Under the pieces are notes generated by a model. The model was not told the origin of the DNA. It was given only the letters and a program-made list of their open reading frames with translations, and searched no databases. From Marinobacter salsuginis (GTDB lineage: Bacteria; Pseudomonadota; Gammaproteobacteria; Pseudomonadales; Oleiphilaceae), in NCBI RefSeq assembly GCF_009617755.1, contig NZ_BGZH01000001.1, forward strand, positions 930,001-994,000: a stretch of 64,000 nt of DNA, given 5' to 3'. Positions 36,483-45,665 of this stretch are shown here, in pieces. Numbering within the stretch: the first letter of the stretch is position 1; every line of letters begins with the position of its first letter. The translations under genes and the position numbers were made by a program.

Positions 36483-39400
36483 CTAAGCTGCTTTCATCGC
36501 CAGCTCTCTGAGGACACCATGCGCCACCGAGAAAACGGCGCAATCCACGTCATTAGCGGCCTGCATGTCGTTCAGCATCCGCTCCCACCGGCCAAGTAAC
36601 ATCTGCTTGTCCCTGCGCCAGGCCTCGAGGCGTTGTTCCGGCGTTCCTTCGCCTTCGACAGGCTCGGAGAACACGCTGAACGTCAGGTTCCGCAGCTGGT
36701 GGTCCAGCTCATCCCGGAAATGGATGGTTGCCAGAACCTGCCAGTGGCCATTCGCCCGGAAGGCCCGCATCTGCCGGTCAAGCCAGGTCAGATTCAGACT
36801 CTCGCCGAGCGTGAAATAGACCCAGGCCACCGATTCCAGATCCTCCCCCAGCTGACGGGCAATCTCGATCATGTCCATCAGCCAATAGCGGCTTTCTGCG
36901 GATGCGCACCACGCCGCCAGATCCTCGGGAACCTTCCGCTCACAGTATTCAGCATAGCGGTCAAACCACCGACTTGCAGGGATCACCGATTCAAGACGGC
37001 TTCTGGAAGCCAAAACATCGGCCATCGGCGCCCGGTAATGATCAATGCAGGACACCGGGTCCAACGCCTGCCGACGGTTCTGCAACAGCCAGCTGGTACT
37101 GCGGGTGACCAGGCGAACCGCGTCGGCGAAAAGATCTGCCTGAACGGCTGCACTGACATTTCCATCCAGTGATTCCATGGCCTCCCAATGGGCGTCTACG
37201 TCATGGATTCGCAGGGAGATCAGGTAGGCCGCGGCGATCCGGCCGGCATCTGCCCCCGTGGCACTGCGAATACGGTCGAACCAGGTAATGCCCATCCGGT
37301 TCACCATATCGTTGGCAATTTGGGTGGCCGAGATCTCGGCCCGCAGAGGATGAGACTCGACCGCTTCCGGGAAGGCGGCCAGCAGGGAGGCGGGGAAGGC
37401 GGAATGCAGCGCCGAATTAAAACGCTTGTCTTGCACGATAGGCGACGCGACCAGCGCCTGCTTCAGTTCAATCTTCGCGTAGGAAACCAGCACCGCCAGC
37501 TCCGGCCGGGTCAGGCCACCACCCTGATCGCGGCGGGCCTGAAGTTCCTCGTCAGAGGGCAGAAACTCAAGATCACGGTCCAGCTTGCCCTCGGCTTCAA
37601 GCCTGCGCATCAGGCGATCATACTGGTCAGCGGTGGCAACCGCCGGATTCTGCGCCAGACTGAGCGCCATGGCCTGCCGGTAATTGTTACGCAGAACAAG
37701 CTCGGCCACTTCCGGCGTCATCGCCCTGAGCATCCGGTTGCGCTCTGGAAGCGACATCAACTGCCGATGCACCAGATCGTTGAGCAGGATCTTGATATTT
37801 ACCTCGTGGTCCGAGCAGTCAACACCACCGGCATTATCGATAAAATCGCTGTTGACCGAGCCACCGCGGCGGGCAAAGTCGATCCGGGCCTTCTGGGTAA
37901 CACCCAGGTTGCCGCCCTCCCCGAGGGCTTTACAGCGCAGTTCGGTACTGTCGATGCGCAAAGCATCATTGGTCTTGTCACCCACATCCTCATGGGACTC
38001 CGAGGGCGATTTCACGTAGGTGCCAATGCCACCATTCCAGAGCATGTCCACGGGCGCTTTCAGAAGAGCGCTGATCAGGTCCGCTGGCGACAGCGTCCGG
38101 GCCTTGATCCCCAGTACCTTGCGCATTTGCGCGGACACCGGAATGGATTTCATGGAGCGCGGGAACACCCCGCCCCCTTCGCTGATCACCCCGGTGTCGT
38201 AGTCGGCCCAGGAGGATCCGAGCAATTTGAACAGCCGCTCCCGCTCGCGATACGAGGCCAAGGCGTCCGGATCCGGATCGATGAAAATGTGCTGGTGATT
38301 GAATGCGCCAATCAGCCGAATGCGGTCCGACAACAGCATACCGTTGCCGAACACATCGCCGCCCATATCGCCGATGCCGACCACGGTGAATTCATCGCTC
38401 TGGGTATCGGTGCCTTTTTCCAGGAAATGCCGTTTAACGGACTCCCAGGCGCCCCGGGCGGTGATGCCCATTTTCTTGTGGTCATAGCCCTCACTGCCGC
38501 CGGAGGCAAAGGCATCGCCCAGCCAAAAGCGGTACTCGGCTGCCAATGTGTTGGCTATATCGGAAAAGGTGGCCGTACCTTTGTCGGCGGCGACCACCAG
38601 ATAGGTATCATCGCCGTCGTATCGAACCACATTTCTCGGCGGCACCACCTGGCCGTTATCGAGGTTGTCCGTGATGTCGAGCAGCCCCCTGATGAAGGTC
38701 TGATAGCAGGCAACGCCTTCTTCCCGCAGAGCCTCCCGTGAGCCTTCCCGTGGCGGCTGCTTCACCACAAAGCCACCTTTGGCACCGGCGGGCACAATCA
38801 CCGAGTTCTTCACCTGCTGGGCTTTTACCAGACCAAGGATCTCCGTGCGGTAATCCTCTATGCGATCAGACCACCGGAGGCCGCCCCTTGCCACCGGCCC
38901 GGAGCGCAGGTGCACGCCTTCAATACGGGGCGAATAGACAAAAATCTCGAATTTCGGCGTGGGGCGCGGGATATCCGGGATGGCGGACGGATCCAGCTTG
39001 AGCGACAGGTAGGACGGAAACCCACCGTCCTCCCGGGCCTGAAAATAGTTGGTCCGAAGGGTTGCCCGGATCAGGGTAAAAAAGCGCCGTAGAATTCGGT
39101 CGTCGTCCAGACTTGCCACCGCCTCGAGGGCGTCGCGAAGCTCCGTCTCGATTCGCTCCACCTTCCCCTTGCGTCCTTTTATATCCGGCTCGAAACGGCT
39201 GAAGAAGAATGCAACAAGCCGCGAGGTGATCTCCGGATTGCGGGCCAGTGTCTCTGCAATAAAGGGCTGACTGAAACCGAACCGAATCTGCTTGATATAG
39301 CGGGCATAAGCCCTGATCAACGCGACTTCACGCCAGCTGAGACCGCACAGCATGATCAACTGGTTGAAATCATCGTTTTCGGCAAAGCCGTTCCATATCT

Positions 39401-39977
39401 CCCGGAATGCCGACTGGATCAATGGCCTGGCGGTGTCGAGATCGGCGGCACGGCACCGATCATGGAGCTCGACGGTAAAATCACTGACCCCAAAGGTTTC
39501 GCCATCCCGTCGACGGACCCGATAGGGGTGCTCACCCAGAACACGCATTCCCAAGTTTTCCAGAATAGGGATCACGTCTGAAAGAACAACGGGCTGGCCT
39601 TCGCTGTAGAGTTTGAAGTGGAATCCGGTTTCGGCCGGGTCCCGCGGCTGGTAGAAGCGCATGGGGACATCGGTGCTCACGGCGATGGACTGGATCTGCT
39701 CGATATCAGCGAGTGCTTCCGATACCGGAAATCTTGCCCGGTAAGCCGAAGGGAAACCGCCGCTGAAAACCCGGGCATAGCGCCCGCCAATCGAGTCGCC
39801 GAAACTCCGAACCAGTTCACCATGCAAGTCATCGTCCCAGGATCGGGACTCTTCGACCATTCTGGCCACAAGCTCCCGGAGTTCGAGGGAGTCGTCGTTG
39901 TCGGCGGCCTGATTCTGGAGGACATCGGCAAGCTGTTCCAGCAGGGTTTGTTTTTGTAATGCGCGGGAATCGGTCAT
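36483..39977 (-). CDS. gdhB: NAD-specific glutamate dehydrogenase, short version of the large class
   Basis: A 1164-residue member of the large NAD-glutamate dehydrogenase class, oxidising glutamate to 2-oxoglutarate and ammonia. Catalytic stretches include the lysine motif VPAGAKGGFVVKQPP, then AADKGTATFSDIANTLA, GIGDMGGDVFGNGML and CKALGEGGNLGVTQKARIDF. The usual bacterial proteins of this class have about 1600 residues, with N-terminal ACT-like regulatory domains of about 400 residues that are missing here. The start at 39977 has GGAGAG before it, and the upstream DNA is the divergent promoter of an Lrp gene, so the short form is natural rather than a truncation within the read. It may lack allosteric control. 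Confidence 0.92.
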   Translation of the reverse strand: MTDSRALQKQTLLEQLADVLQNQAADNDDSLELRELVARMVEESRSWDDDLHGELVRSFGDSIGGRYARVFSGGFPSAYRARFPVSEALADIEQIQSIAVSTDVPMRFYQPRDPAETGFHFKLYSEGQPVVLSDVIPILENLGMRVLGEHPYRVRRRDGETFGVSDFTVELHDRCRAADLDTARPLIQSAFREIWNGFAENDDFNQLIMLCGLSWREVALIRAYARYIKQIRFGFSQPFIAETLARNPEITSRLVAFFFSRFEPDIKGRKGKVERIETELRDALEAVASLDDDRILRRFFTLIRATLRTNYFQAREDGGFPSYLSLKLDPSAIPDIPRPTPKFEIFVYSPRIEGVHLRSGPVARGGLRWSDRIEDYRTEILGLVKAQQVKNSVIVPAGAKGGFVVKQPPREGSREALREEGVACYQTFIRGLLDITDNLDNGQVVPPRNVVRYDGDDTYLVVAADKGTATFSDIANTLAAEYRFWLGDAFASGGSEGYDHKKMGITARGAWESVKRHFLEKGTDTQSDEFTVVGIGDMGGDVFGNGMLLSDRIRLIGAFNHQHIFIDPDPDALASYRERERLFKLLGSSWADYDTGVISEGGGVFPRSMKSIPVSAQMRKVLGIKARTLSPADLISALLKAPVDMLWNGGIGTYVKSPSESHEDVGDKTNDALRIDSTELRCKALGEGGNLGVTQKARIDFARRGGSVNSDFIDNAGGVDCSDHEVNIKILLNDLVHRQLMSLPERNRMLRAMTPEVAELVLRNNYRQAMALSLAQNPAVATADQYDRLMRRLEAEGKLDRDLEFLPSDEELQARRDQGGGLTRPELAVLVSYAKIELKQALVASPIVQDKRFNSALHSAFPASLLAAFPEAVESHPLRAEISATQIANDMVNRMGITWFDRIRSATGADAGRIAAAYLISLRIHDVDAHWEAMESLDGNVSAAVQADLFADAVRLVTRSTSWLLQNRRQALDPVSCIDHYRAPMADVLASRSRLESVIPASRWFDRYAEYCERKVPEDLAAWCASAESRYWLMDMIEIARQLGEDLESVAWVYFTLGESLNLTWLDRQMRAFRANGHWQVLATIHFRDELDHQLRNLTFSVFSEPVEGEGTPEQRLEAWRRDKQMLLGRWERMLNDMQAANDVDCAVFSVAHGVLRELAMKAA

Positions 39978-40136
39978 CGAAACTCTCCGGACTTGGTCAA
40001 CGTTCTTACTGGACTGATGGAACTACCAGTATACGCAAGCCCAGAAAGTCACTTAGACCATATAGTTTCGGAATAGAGGAGTTTCGATTATATTTGCCAC
40101 ATGATTTAGCCGTTAATTCAACCTGGGACAGACAAC

Positions 40137-40589
40137 ATGGCCGATTTGGATCGAATAGACCAATCCATTATTCGAGAGCTGCAGAAGAACTCCCGAATCA
40201 CGGTAACCGAGCTTGCCTCTCGGGTGGGGCTCTCCAAAACGCCGTGCCAGGTGCGGATGCGCCGGCTTGAAGAACACGGATACATCACCGGTTACACAGC
40301 CCTGGTGAATCAGACCAAACTCGGCCTCAGCCACATCGCCTTTGCCCAGGTAACCCTGAACGACACCAGCAGCGGTGCTCTTACCGCGTTCAACAAGGCC
40401 GTTCAAAACGTCTCGGCGGTCGAGCAATGCCACATGATTGCCGGCAACTTCGACTACCTGTTGAAAGTCAGGACCCGCAACATGCAGGAGTACCGGCAGG
40501 TTCTGGGGGAGGAAATTTCTGCCCTGCCCCATGTGCTGCAGACCAGTACCTTTGTGGTGATGGAGAACGTGAAAGACGCCGGCCTGTAG
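40137..40589 (+). CDS. Lrp/AsnC family regulator (PutR/BkdR-like)
   Basis: A 150-residue Lrp-type regulator: helix-turn-helix in residues 3-60 (DRIDQSIIRELQKNSRITVT, then ASRVGLSKTPCQVRMRRLEE) and a ligand-binding RAM domain. The KTPCQVRMRRLE recognition helix resembles PutR-type activators of proline catabolism. It is divergent from gdhB, with putA next beyond, so it likely responds to proline or glutamate and activates one or both. The intervening 159 bases are AT-rich in part and hold the shared promoter region. Confidence 0.9.
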   Translation: MADLDRIDQSIIRELQKNSRITVTELASRVGLSKTPCQVRMRRLEEHGYITGYTALVNQTKLGLSHIAFAQVTLNDTSSGALTAFNKAVQNVSAVEQCHMIAGNFDYLLKVRTRNMQEYRQVLGEEISALPHVLQTSTFVVMENVKDAGL

Positions 40590-40617
40590 AGGATTCCTCA
40601 GACGCCGGCGCCGGGAG

Positions 40618-41217
40618 TCACTCAGACTGCTCGTATTTGGGCTTGTACCCGCTGGCGTCCACACGGGCCCGGTCGGGCTCGGCTTCCTCCAGTGGCTGGA
40701 CTTCCTGCAGACTGGCGAGGGAGCGAAGCGTCAGTCGCTGATATTCTTCGGTTCCCTTCTTCTTCCAGGCAATCTCCTTGTCGCTGAGCATCCGCATCAC
40801 TTTGGCTGGAGAACCAACGATCAGTGAGCCTGGCTCGCAGGTAAACTTTGCCTTTACGAAAGCGCAGGCGCCTACGATAGAGCGCGGAGCAATATGGGCC
40901 TCGTCCATTATCACCGCATTCATTCCTACCATGGCATCCTCGCCGACAATGCAGCCGTGGAGAATCGCCCCGTGCCCGACATGGCCATTCTTCTCGACCA
41001 CCGTGTCCATGCCCGGGAAGGCATGCATCACGCAGGTATCCTGGACATTGGATCCCTGCTTGAGAACGATCCGACCGAAATCCGCACGCAGTGATGCCGC
41101 CGGGCCCACGTAACAATCCGGGCCAATCCACACATCGCCAATCAGAACGGCTGTGGGATGCACATAGGCAGACGGGTGAACGACGGGAACAACGCCTTCT
41201 ATACTGTAGCTGGGCAT
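40618..41217 (-). CDS. paaY: PaaY thioesterase / gamma-carbonic-anhydrase-like hexapeptide protein
   Basis: A 199-residue left-handed beta-helix protein with the repeats [20 protein letters not shown] and [20 protein letters not shown], and histidines placed as the metal ligands in gamma-carbonic anhydrases. PaaY of the phenylacetate pathway is a thioesterase clearing dead-end CoA esters. Length equals that of known PaaY. The start at 41217 ([12 protein letters not shown]) is the family start; upstream in-frame residues do not belong. Divergent from paaGHIJK and therefore likely under the same operator region. Confidence 0.9.
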   Translation of the reverse strand: MPSYSIEGVVPVVHPSAYVHPTAVLIGDVWIGPDCYVGPAASLRADFGRIVLKQGSNVQDTCVMHAFPGMDTVVEKNGHVGHGAILHGCIVGEDAMVGMNAVIMDEAHIAPRSIVGACAFVKAKFTCEPGSLIVGSPAKVMRMLSDKEIAWKKKGTEEYQRLTLRSLASLQEVQPLEEAEPDRARVDASGYKPKYEQSE

Positions 41218-41292
41218 AGCGATCTCCTGGTTGGCAGGGCCCTGCAGCGTTCCGGGATACATCGGAGCAAAACGTGGGACCCGAAAAGTCAT

Positions 41293-41315
41293 TGTGATTC
41301 ATTTTCTGTATCACA
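41293..41315. promoter_or_regulatory. Inverted repeat in the paaY-paaG region, candidate PaaX operator
   Basis: TGTGATTC (41293-41300) and GTATCACA (41308-41315) form an 8-bp inverted repeat with one mismatch and a 7-base spacer, about 76 bases upstream of the paaY start. The left arm holds TGATTC, the core I recall from E. coli PaaX operators; the right arm holds the GTATCA element repeated elsewhere in the cluster. It is not a CRP site, because the spacer between TGTGA and TCACA is 13, not 6. Confidence 0.5.
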
Positions 41316-41463
41316 TTATCCTTTTCCTGGAGTTTTTTCATAGCCTGCAAGCTATTTTCAGGGCACGATCCAACGCTATTCTCCGGCCAACACAAAAGAT
41401 CGATAGAATTTTCACCGACTTTTCAGCAACATAGAAATCCCACGCTGCCACACTGGACTAAAG

Positions 41464-41469
41464 TGATAC
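41464..41469. promoter_or_regulatory. TGATAC element upstream of the paaG promoter
   Basis: TGATAC, the reverse complement of GTATCA, in the context AAGTGATACAAAAC, 22 bases upstream of the proposed -35 box of paaG. Read on the minus strand it gives TTTTGTATCACTT, nearly identical to the TTCTGTATCACATT arm at 41304-41317. Candidate regulator site. Confidence 0.4.
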
Positions 41470-41490
41470 AAAACATGGCCGGCACAATCC

Positions 41491-41518
41491 TTGACGAGTA
41501 TCAATTCTAAGATATACT
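41491..41518 (+). promoter_or_regulatory. paaG: Sigma-70-like promoter of paaGHIJK with internal GTATCA
   Basis: TTGACG (41491-41496) and TATACT (41513-41518) are close to consensus and separated by 16 bases. A GTATCA (41498-41503) sits in the spacer, so a repressor bound there would block polymerase. GAGTAT (41496-41501) and ATACTC (41514-41519) form a dyad across the spacer. The paaG start is 85 bases downstream. The rest of the 385-base gap holds no gene. Confidence 0.6.
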
Positions 41519-41602
41519 CATTTTCCACGATCGATAGCACCGTGCCGATCAAGGACACCTTTCACGCTATCCCCCTACAACAAACAACAGGACAACACCG
41601 CC

Positions 41603-42394
41603 ATGACTCAGCCGAGCATTCTTCTTGAAATCGATCAGGGCGTGGCTCTGCTTACCCTGAACCGTCCGGACAACCTGAACAGTTTCAATGTCGAAATGCA
41701 CGAACGCATGCGCGATGCCATCAGCACCGTGCGCAAGGATGAGTCTGTTCGGGTACTGGTCATCACCGGCTCCGGCCGGGGCTTTTGCGCGGGTCAGGAC
41801 CTCTCCGACCGCAGCGTCTCTCCGGATCAGGAAATGCCGGACCTCGGCGCTTCCCTTGAGAACTACTACAACCCGCTGATGCGCAGCCTGCGGGATCTGC
41901 CAATGCCCGTTCTGTGTGCCGTGAACGGCGTGGCGGCTGGTGCCGGTGCCAACATTGCCCTGGCCTGCGACATCACCCTCGCCGCCCGCTCAGCCAATTT
42001 TGTTCAGGCCTTCTGCAAACTGGGGCTGGTACCTGATTCCGGCGGCACCTGGACGCTGCCCCGCGTGGCGGGCATGGCCCGTGCCAAAGGCATGGCGCTT
42101 CTGGGCGACAAGATCAGTGCAGAACAGGCCGAAAACTGGGGCATGATCTGGCGCTGTGTCGACAACGAGCAGCTCATGGACGAAACCATGAAACTGGCCC
42201 GTCATTTTGCGACCCAACCGACCAAGGGCCTCGCACTTATAAAGCGGGCACTGCATGCCAGCGCCAGCAACACGTTCGAAGAGCAGATCAACCTGGAGCG
42301 CGATCTGCAGCGCATGGCTGGACAGACCGAAGACTACCGTGAAGGCGTTGCCGCCTTCATGGAAAAACGCACTCCGAACTTCAAGGGGAAATAA
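41603..42394 (+). CDS. paaG: 1,2-epoxyphenylacetyl-CoA isomerase PaaG
   Basis: A 263-residue enoyl-CoA hydratase/isomerase-fold enzyme that converts the ring-epoxide of phenylacetyl-CoA into the oxepin form. The oxyanion-hole region TGSGRGFCAGQDLSDRSV, then NGVAAGAGANIALACDI and LGLVPDSGGTWTLPRVAG are very close to E. coli PaaG. The catalytic Asp in PDSGGTW is present, and the usual hydratase Glu pair is absent. First gene of paaGHIJK; paaH follows after 3 bases. Not PaaF, whose hydratase signature differs. Confidence 0.95.
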   Translation: MTQPSILLEIDQGVALLTLNRPDNLNSFNVEMHERMRDAISTVRKDESVRVLVITGSGRGFCAGQDLSDRSVSPDQEMPDLGASLENYYNPLMRSLRDLPMPVLCAVNGVAAGAGANIALACDITLAARSANFVQAFCKLGLVPDSGGTWTLPRVAGMARAKGMALLGDKISAEQAENWGMIWRCVDNEQLMDETMKLARHFATQPTKGLALIKRALHASASNTFEEQINLERDLQRMAGQTEDYREGVAAFMEKRTPNFKGK

Positions 42395-42397
42395 GCC

Positions 42398-43918
42398 ATG
42401 CCGGCACTGGACACCCAAACCAAAGTTGCCGTCGTTGGGGCCGGAGCCATGGGCTCTGGCATTGCCCAGGTGGCCGCACAGGCTGGCCATCAGGTTTACC
42501 TGCACGATCAGAGAGAAGGCGCAGCCGAAGCCGGACGTGACGGTATCGCCAAACAGCTCCAGCGTCGCGTCGACAAGGGCAAGATGCAGCAGCAGGAGCT
42601 GGATGATGTGATCGGCCGTATTCAACCAGTCGCGAAGCTGGACCAAGTAGCCGATGCCGGACTGGTGATCGAGGCCATCATCGAAGACCTTCAGATCAAA
42701 CGTCAGTTGCTGGCCAATCTTGAAGACCTGTGTGCCGGCGATGCGATCCTGGCCACCAACACCTCCTCCATTTCAGTGACCGCCCTAGGCGCTGAAATGA
42801 ACAAACCCGAACGCCTTGTTGGTATGCACTTCTTTAATCCGGCGCCACTTATGGCATTGGTTGAGGTCGTGATGGGTCTGGCCACCAGCAAAGCCGTTGC
42901 CGACACCATCCATGCCACGGCAACTGCATGGGGCAAGAAGCCGGTTTATGCGACGTCCACTCCCGGCTTTATCGTCAACCGCGTAGCCCGTCCGTTTTAC
43001 GCAGAGAGCCTTCGCCTGCTTCAGGAGCAGGCCACCGATGCCGCCACGCTGGATGCCATCATCCGCGAAGCGGGCCAGTTCCGCATGGGTGCGTTTGAGC
43101 TGACCGACCTGATCGGACACGACGTCAATTACGCGGTGACCAACTCTGTCTTCAATTCCTATTACCAGGACCCGCGCTTTCTGCCTTCACTGATCCAGAA
43201 AGAACTGGTGGAAGCCGGTCGCCTGGGACGCAAGAGCGGCCACGGGTTCTATCCCTATGGCGAGAATGCGGAAAAGCCGCAGCCAAAGACCGAGCCGGCA
43301 CATCAATCCGATGAATCCGTGGTTATCGCCGAAGGAAATCCCGGTGCCGCCGCACCGCTGCTTGAGCGACTGAAGGCTGCCGGCCTGACCATTATCGAGC
43401 GCGACGGCCCTGGCCAGATTCGATTCGGAGATGCCGTGCTGGCGCTCACCGACGGCAGGATGGCAACCGAGCGCGCGGCCACCGATGGTATCGCCAATCT
43501 GGTGCTGTTCGACCTGGCTTTTGACTACAGCAAAGCAACCAGGCTTGCCCTGGCGCCCGCCGACCAGACGTCCGAGGCAGCGGTTTCCTGTGCCTGTGCT
43601 TTACTGCAGAAAGCGGGTATCGACGTCAGCCTGATCGCGGACCGTCCCGGATTGGTGATCATGCGTACCGTGGCCATGCTGGCCAATGAAGCGGCCGACG
43701 CAGCTCTTCACGGTGTCGCAACGGTCGCCGATATCGACCTGGCCATGAAAGCGGGCCTGAACTATCCCGATGGTCCCCTGAGCTGGAGTGACCGCCTCGG
43801 CGCCGGGCACGTGTTCAAGGTGCTCAACAACATCCAGAACAGCTACGCAGAGGACCGCTATCGCCCTGCCCTGCTGCTCCGTAAGAACGCATTTGCACAA
43901 AAGGGGTTTTATTCATGA
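42398..43918 (+). CDS. paaH: 3-hydroxyadipyl-CoA dehydrogenase PaaH
   Basis: A 506-residue NAD-dependent 3-hydroxyacyl-CoA dehydrogenase acting late in phenylacetate degradation, on 3-hydroxyadipyl-CoA. The NAD motif is VAVVGAGAMGSGIAQVAAQ (residues 10-28). The catalytic His lies in GMHFFNPAPLM and the family Asn in GFIVNRVARPFYAE; a second 3HCDH C-terminal repeat is present (DIDLAMKAGLNYPDGPLSW). It overlaps paaI by 4 bases. It is about 30 residues longer than E. coli PaaH. Confidence 0.95.
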   Translation: MPALDTQTKVAVVGAGAMGSGIAQVAAQAGHQVYLHDQREGAAEAGRDGIAKQLQRRVDKGKMQQQELDDVIGRIQPVAKLDQVADAGLVIEAIIEDLQIKRQLLANLEDLCAGDAILATNTSSISVTALGAEMNKPERLVGMHFFNPAPLMALVEVVMGLATSKAVADTIHATATAWGKKPVYATSTPGFIVNRVARPFYAESLRLLQEQATDAATLDAIIREAGQFRMGAFELTDLIGHDVNYAVTNSVFNSYYQDPRFLPSLIQKELVEAGRLGRKSGHGFYPYGENAEKPQPKTEPAHQSDESVVIAEGNPGAAAPLLERLKAAGLTIIERDGPGQIRFGDAVLALTDGRMATERAATDGIANLVLFDLAFDYSKATRLALAPADQTSEAAVSCACALLQKAGIDVSLIADRPGLVIMRTVAMLANEAADAALHGVATVADIDLAMKAGLNYPDGPLSWSDRLGAGHVFKVLNNIQNSYAEDRYRPALLLRKNAFAQKGFYS

Positions 43919-44361
43919 GCGAGATGGACCCGCAAGTACTCGCCGAAGAATGCGCGAAAGCCATGTTCGCGCGGGACCGCGCCAGCCAGAAGCTGGGCAT
44001 GAACATTGAATCTGTCGGCCCCGGCAAAGCGGTTCTCACCATGACCGTGACCGGTGACATGATCCAGGGCCACGGCTCCTGCCACGGCGGCTATCTGTTT
44101 ACCCTGGCTGATTCAGCATTTGCCTTTGCCTGTAACAGTTACGACCGGGCCACCGTGGCTTCCGGTTGCAGCATTGATTACATGTACGGCGCCAAAGAGG
44201 GCGACCAGTTGACCGCCACCGCCGAAGAACAGGCCCGCGGCGGCCGCACCGGCGTTTACGACATCACACTCACTAACCAGGACGGCCGCAAGGTTGCCCT
44301 GTTCCGGGGCCGCTCCTACGAGGTTCGTGGCACCGTTCGCAACTCGGAGGAAACTGCATGA
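43915..44361 (+). CDS. paaI: Hydroxyphenylacetyl-CoA thioesterase PaaI
   Basis: A 148-residue hotdog-fold thioesterase. The signature [20 protein letters not shown] has the catalytic Asp of PaaI. It hydrolyses stalled aryl-CoA intermediates to free CoA when the pathway backs up. Start overlaps the paaH stop (ATGA) and its stop overlaps paaJ (ATGA), so the four enzymes are translated together. Confidence 0.95.
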   Translation: MSEMDPQVLAEECAKAMFARDRASQKLGMNIESVGPGKAVLTMTVTGDMIQGHGSCHGGYLFTLADSAFAFACNSYDRATVASGCSIDYMYGAKEGDQLTATAEEQARGGRTGVYDITLTNQDGRKVALFRGRSYEVRGTVRNSEETA

Positions 44362-45605
44362 GCACCGACAACACCCTGAAAGACGCTTACATCGTCGATG
44401 CCATCCGCACCCCCATCGGTCGTTATGGCGGCGCTCTCTCCGCAGTGCGTGCAGACGACCTGGGCGCCATCCCCATCAAGGCGCTGACCGAGCGTCATCC
44501 GGACCTGGATTGGTCGAAAGTTGACGACGTTCTCTACGGCTGTGCCAACCAGGCCGGCGAAGACAACCGCGACGTTGCCCGCATGTCCCTTCTGCTGGCA
44601 GGCCTGCCGGTAGACGTGCCGGGCAGCACCATCAACCGCCTGTGCGGTTCCGGTATGGATGCAGTGGGCAGTGCGGCCCGGGCCATTCGCACCGGCGAGA
44701 CCCAGCTGATGATTGCCGGCGGCGTCGAATCCATGTCGCGGGCTCCCTTCGTTATGGGGAAGGCCGAGTCAGCCTTCAGCCGCAAGGCGGAAATCTTCGA
44801 TACCACCATCGGCTGGCGCTTTGTGAACCCGGTCCTGAAAAAGCAGTACGGCATTGATTCCATGCCCGAGACAGCGGAAAACGTTGCCGCCGATTTCGGC
44901 ATTTCCCGGGAAGACCAGGATGCCTTCGCCCTGCGCAGCCAGCAGCGCACAGCGGCCGCCCAAAAGGATGGCCGATTCGCTACGGAGATCACACCGGTCA
45001 CGATTCCCCGTCGCAAGCAGGACCCGCTCGTGGTGGATACCGACGAGCATCCCCGTGAAACCAGCCTGGAAAAACTGGCCTCACTGCCAACTCCGTTCCG
45101 TGAAGGCGGTACGGTCACCGCCGGCAATGCCTCCGGTGTCAACGATGGCGCCTGTGCCCTGCTGCTGGCCGGAGCCGACGCTCTCAAAAAGTACAACCTC
45201 AAGCCCCGTGCCCGGATCGTTGCCATGTCAACGGCCGGTGTGGAGCCACGGATCATGGGCTTTGGCCCGGCACCGGCCACCCGCAAGGTCCTGGCCACGG
45301 CCGGCCTGGAACTGGCCGATATGGATGTGATCGAGCTGAACGAGGCGTTTGCAGCCCAGGCCCTGGCGGTAACCCGGGATCTCGGTCTGCCGGATGACGC
45401 CGAGCACGTTAACCCGAACGGTGGCGCCATTGCCCTGGGCCATCCTCTGGGCATGAGCGGCGCCCGGCTGGTCACTACCGCCCTGAACGAACTGGAACGC
45501 CGCCACGCCGCGGGCCAGAAAGCCCGGTATGCCCTGTGCACCATGTGCATCGGTGTTGGCCAGGGAATCGCCCTGATCATTGAGCGGACGGATGCGGTGG
45601 CCTGA
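44358..45605 (+). CDS. paaJ: 3-oxoadipyl-CoA / 3-oxo-5,6-dehydrosuberyl-CoA thiolase PaaJ
   Basis: A 415-residue thiolase that cleaves beta-ketoadipyl-CoA to succinyl-CoA and acetyl-CoA, and also acts on the C8 intermediate. Nucleophile Cys in [20 protein letters not shown]; the active-site His in [17 protein letters not shown]; the second Cys in [15 protein letters not shown]. About 14 residues longer than E. coli PaaJ at the N-terminus. Coupled to paaI by a 4-base overlap; paaK follows after 60 bases. Confidence 0.95.
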   Translation: MSTDNTLKDAYIVDAIRTPIGRYGGALSAVRADDLGAIPIKALTERHPDLDWSKVDDVLYGCANQAGEDNRDVARMSLLLAGLPVDVPGSTINRLCGSGMDAVGSAARAIRTGETQLMIAGGVESMSRAPFVMGKAESAFSRKAEIFDTTIGWRFVNPVLKKQYGIDSMPETAENVAADFGISREDQDAFALRSQQRTAAAQKDGRFATEITPVTIPRRKQDPLVVDTDEHPRETSLEKLASLPTPFREGGTVTAGNASGVNDGACALLLAGADALKKYNLKPRARIVAMSTAGVEPRIMGFGPAPATRKVLATAGLELADMDVIELNEAFAAQALAVTRDLGLPDDAEHVNPNGGAIALGHPLGMSGARLVTTALNELERRHAAGQKARYALCTMCIGVGQGIALIIERTDAVA

Positions 45606-45665
45606 GGCCACCGTGCGGAACTGAACAAAGACCATTACTCGACAAGAACAACGCAGGACAGACTC

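Noticed and set aside
37188..38741. 517-residue open frame antisense to the glutamate dehydrogenase gene
   Set aside because: Composition and motif content are those of a shadow of gdhB in GC-rich DNA; no family resemblance and no ribosome site.
41293..41315. CRP site in the paaY-paaG gap
   Set aside because: TGTGA and TCACA are present but 13 bases apart; CRP needs 6. Kept as a candidate PaaX site instead.
41603..42394. Assignment of the hydratase-fold gene as paaF
   Set aside because: The CAGQDLSDR and PDSGGTW blocks match PaaG closely; PaaF has a different active-site pair.
44534..45628. 364-residue minus-strand frame over paaJ
   Set aside because: Shadow of the thiolase gene, which has all catalytic motifs on the plus strand.
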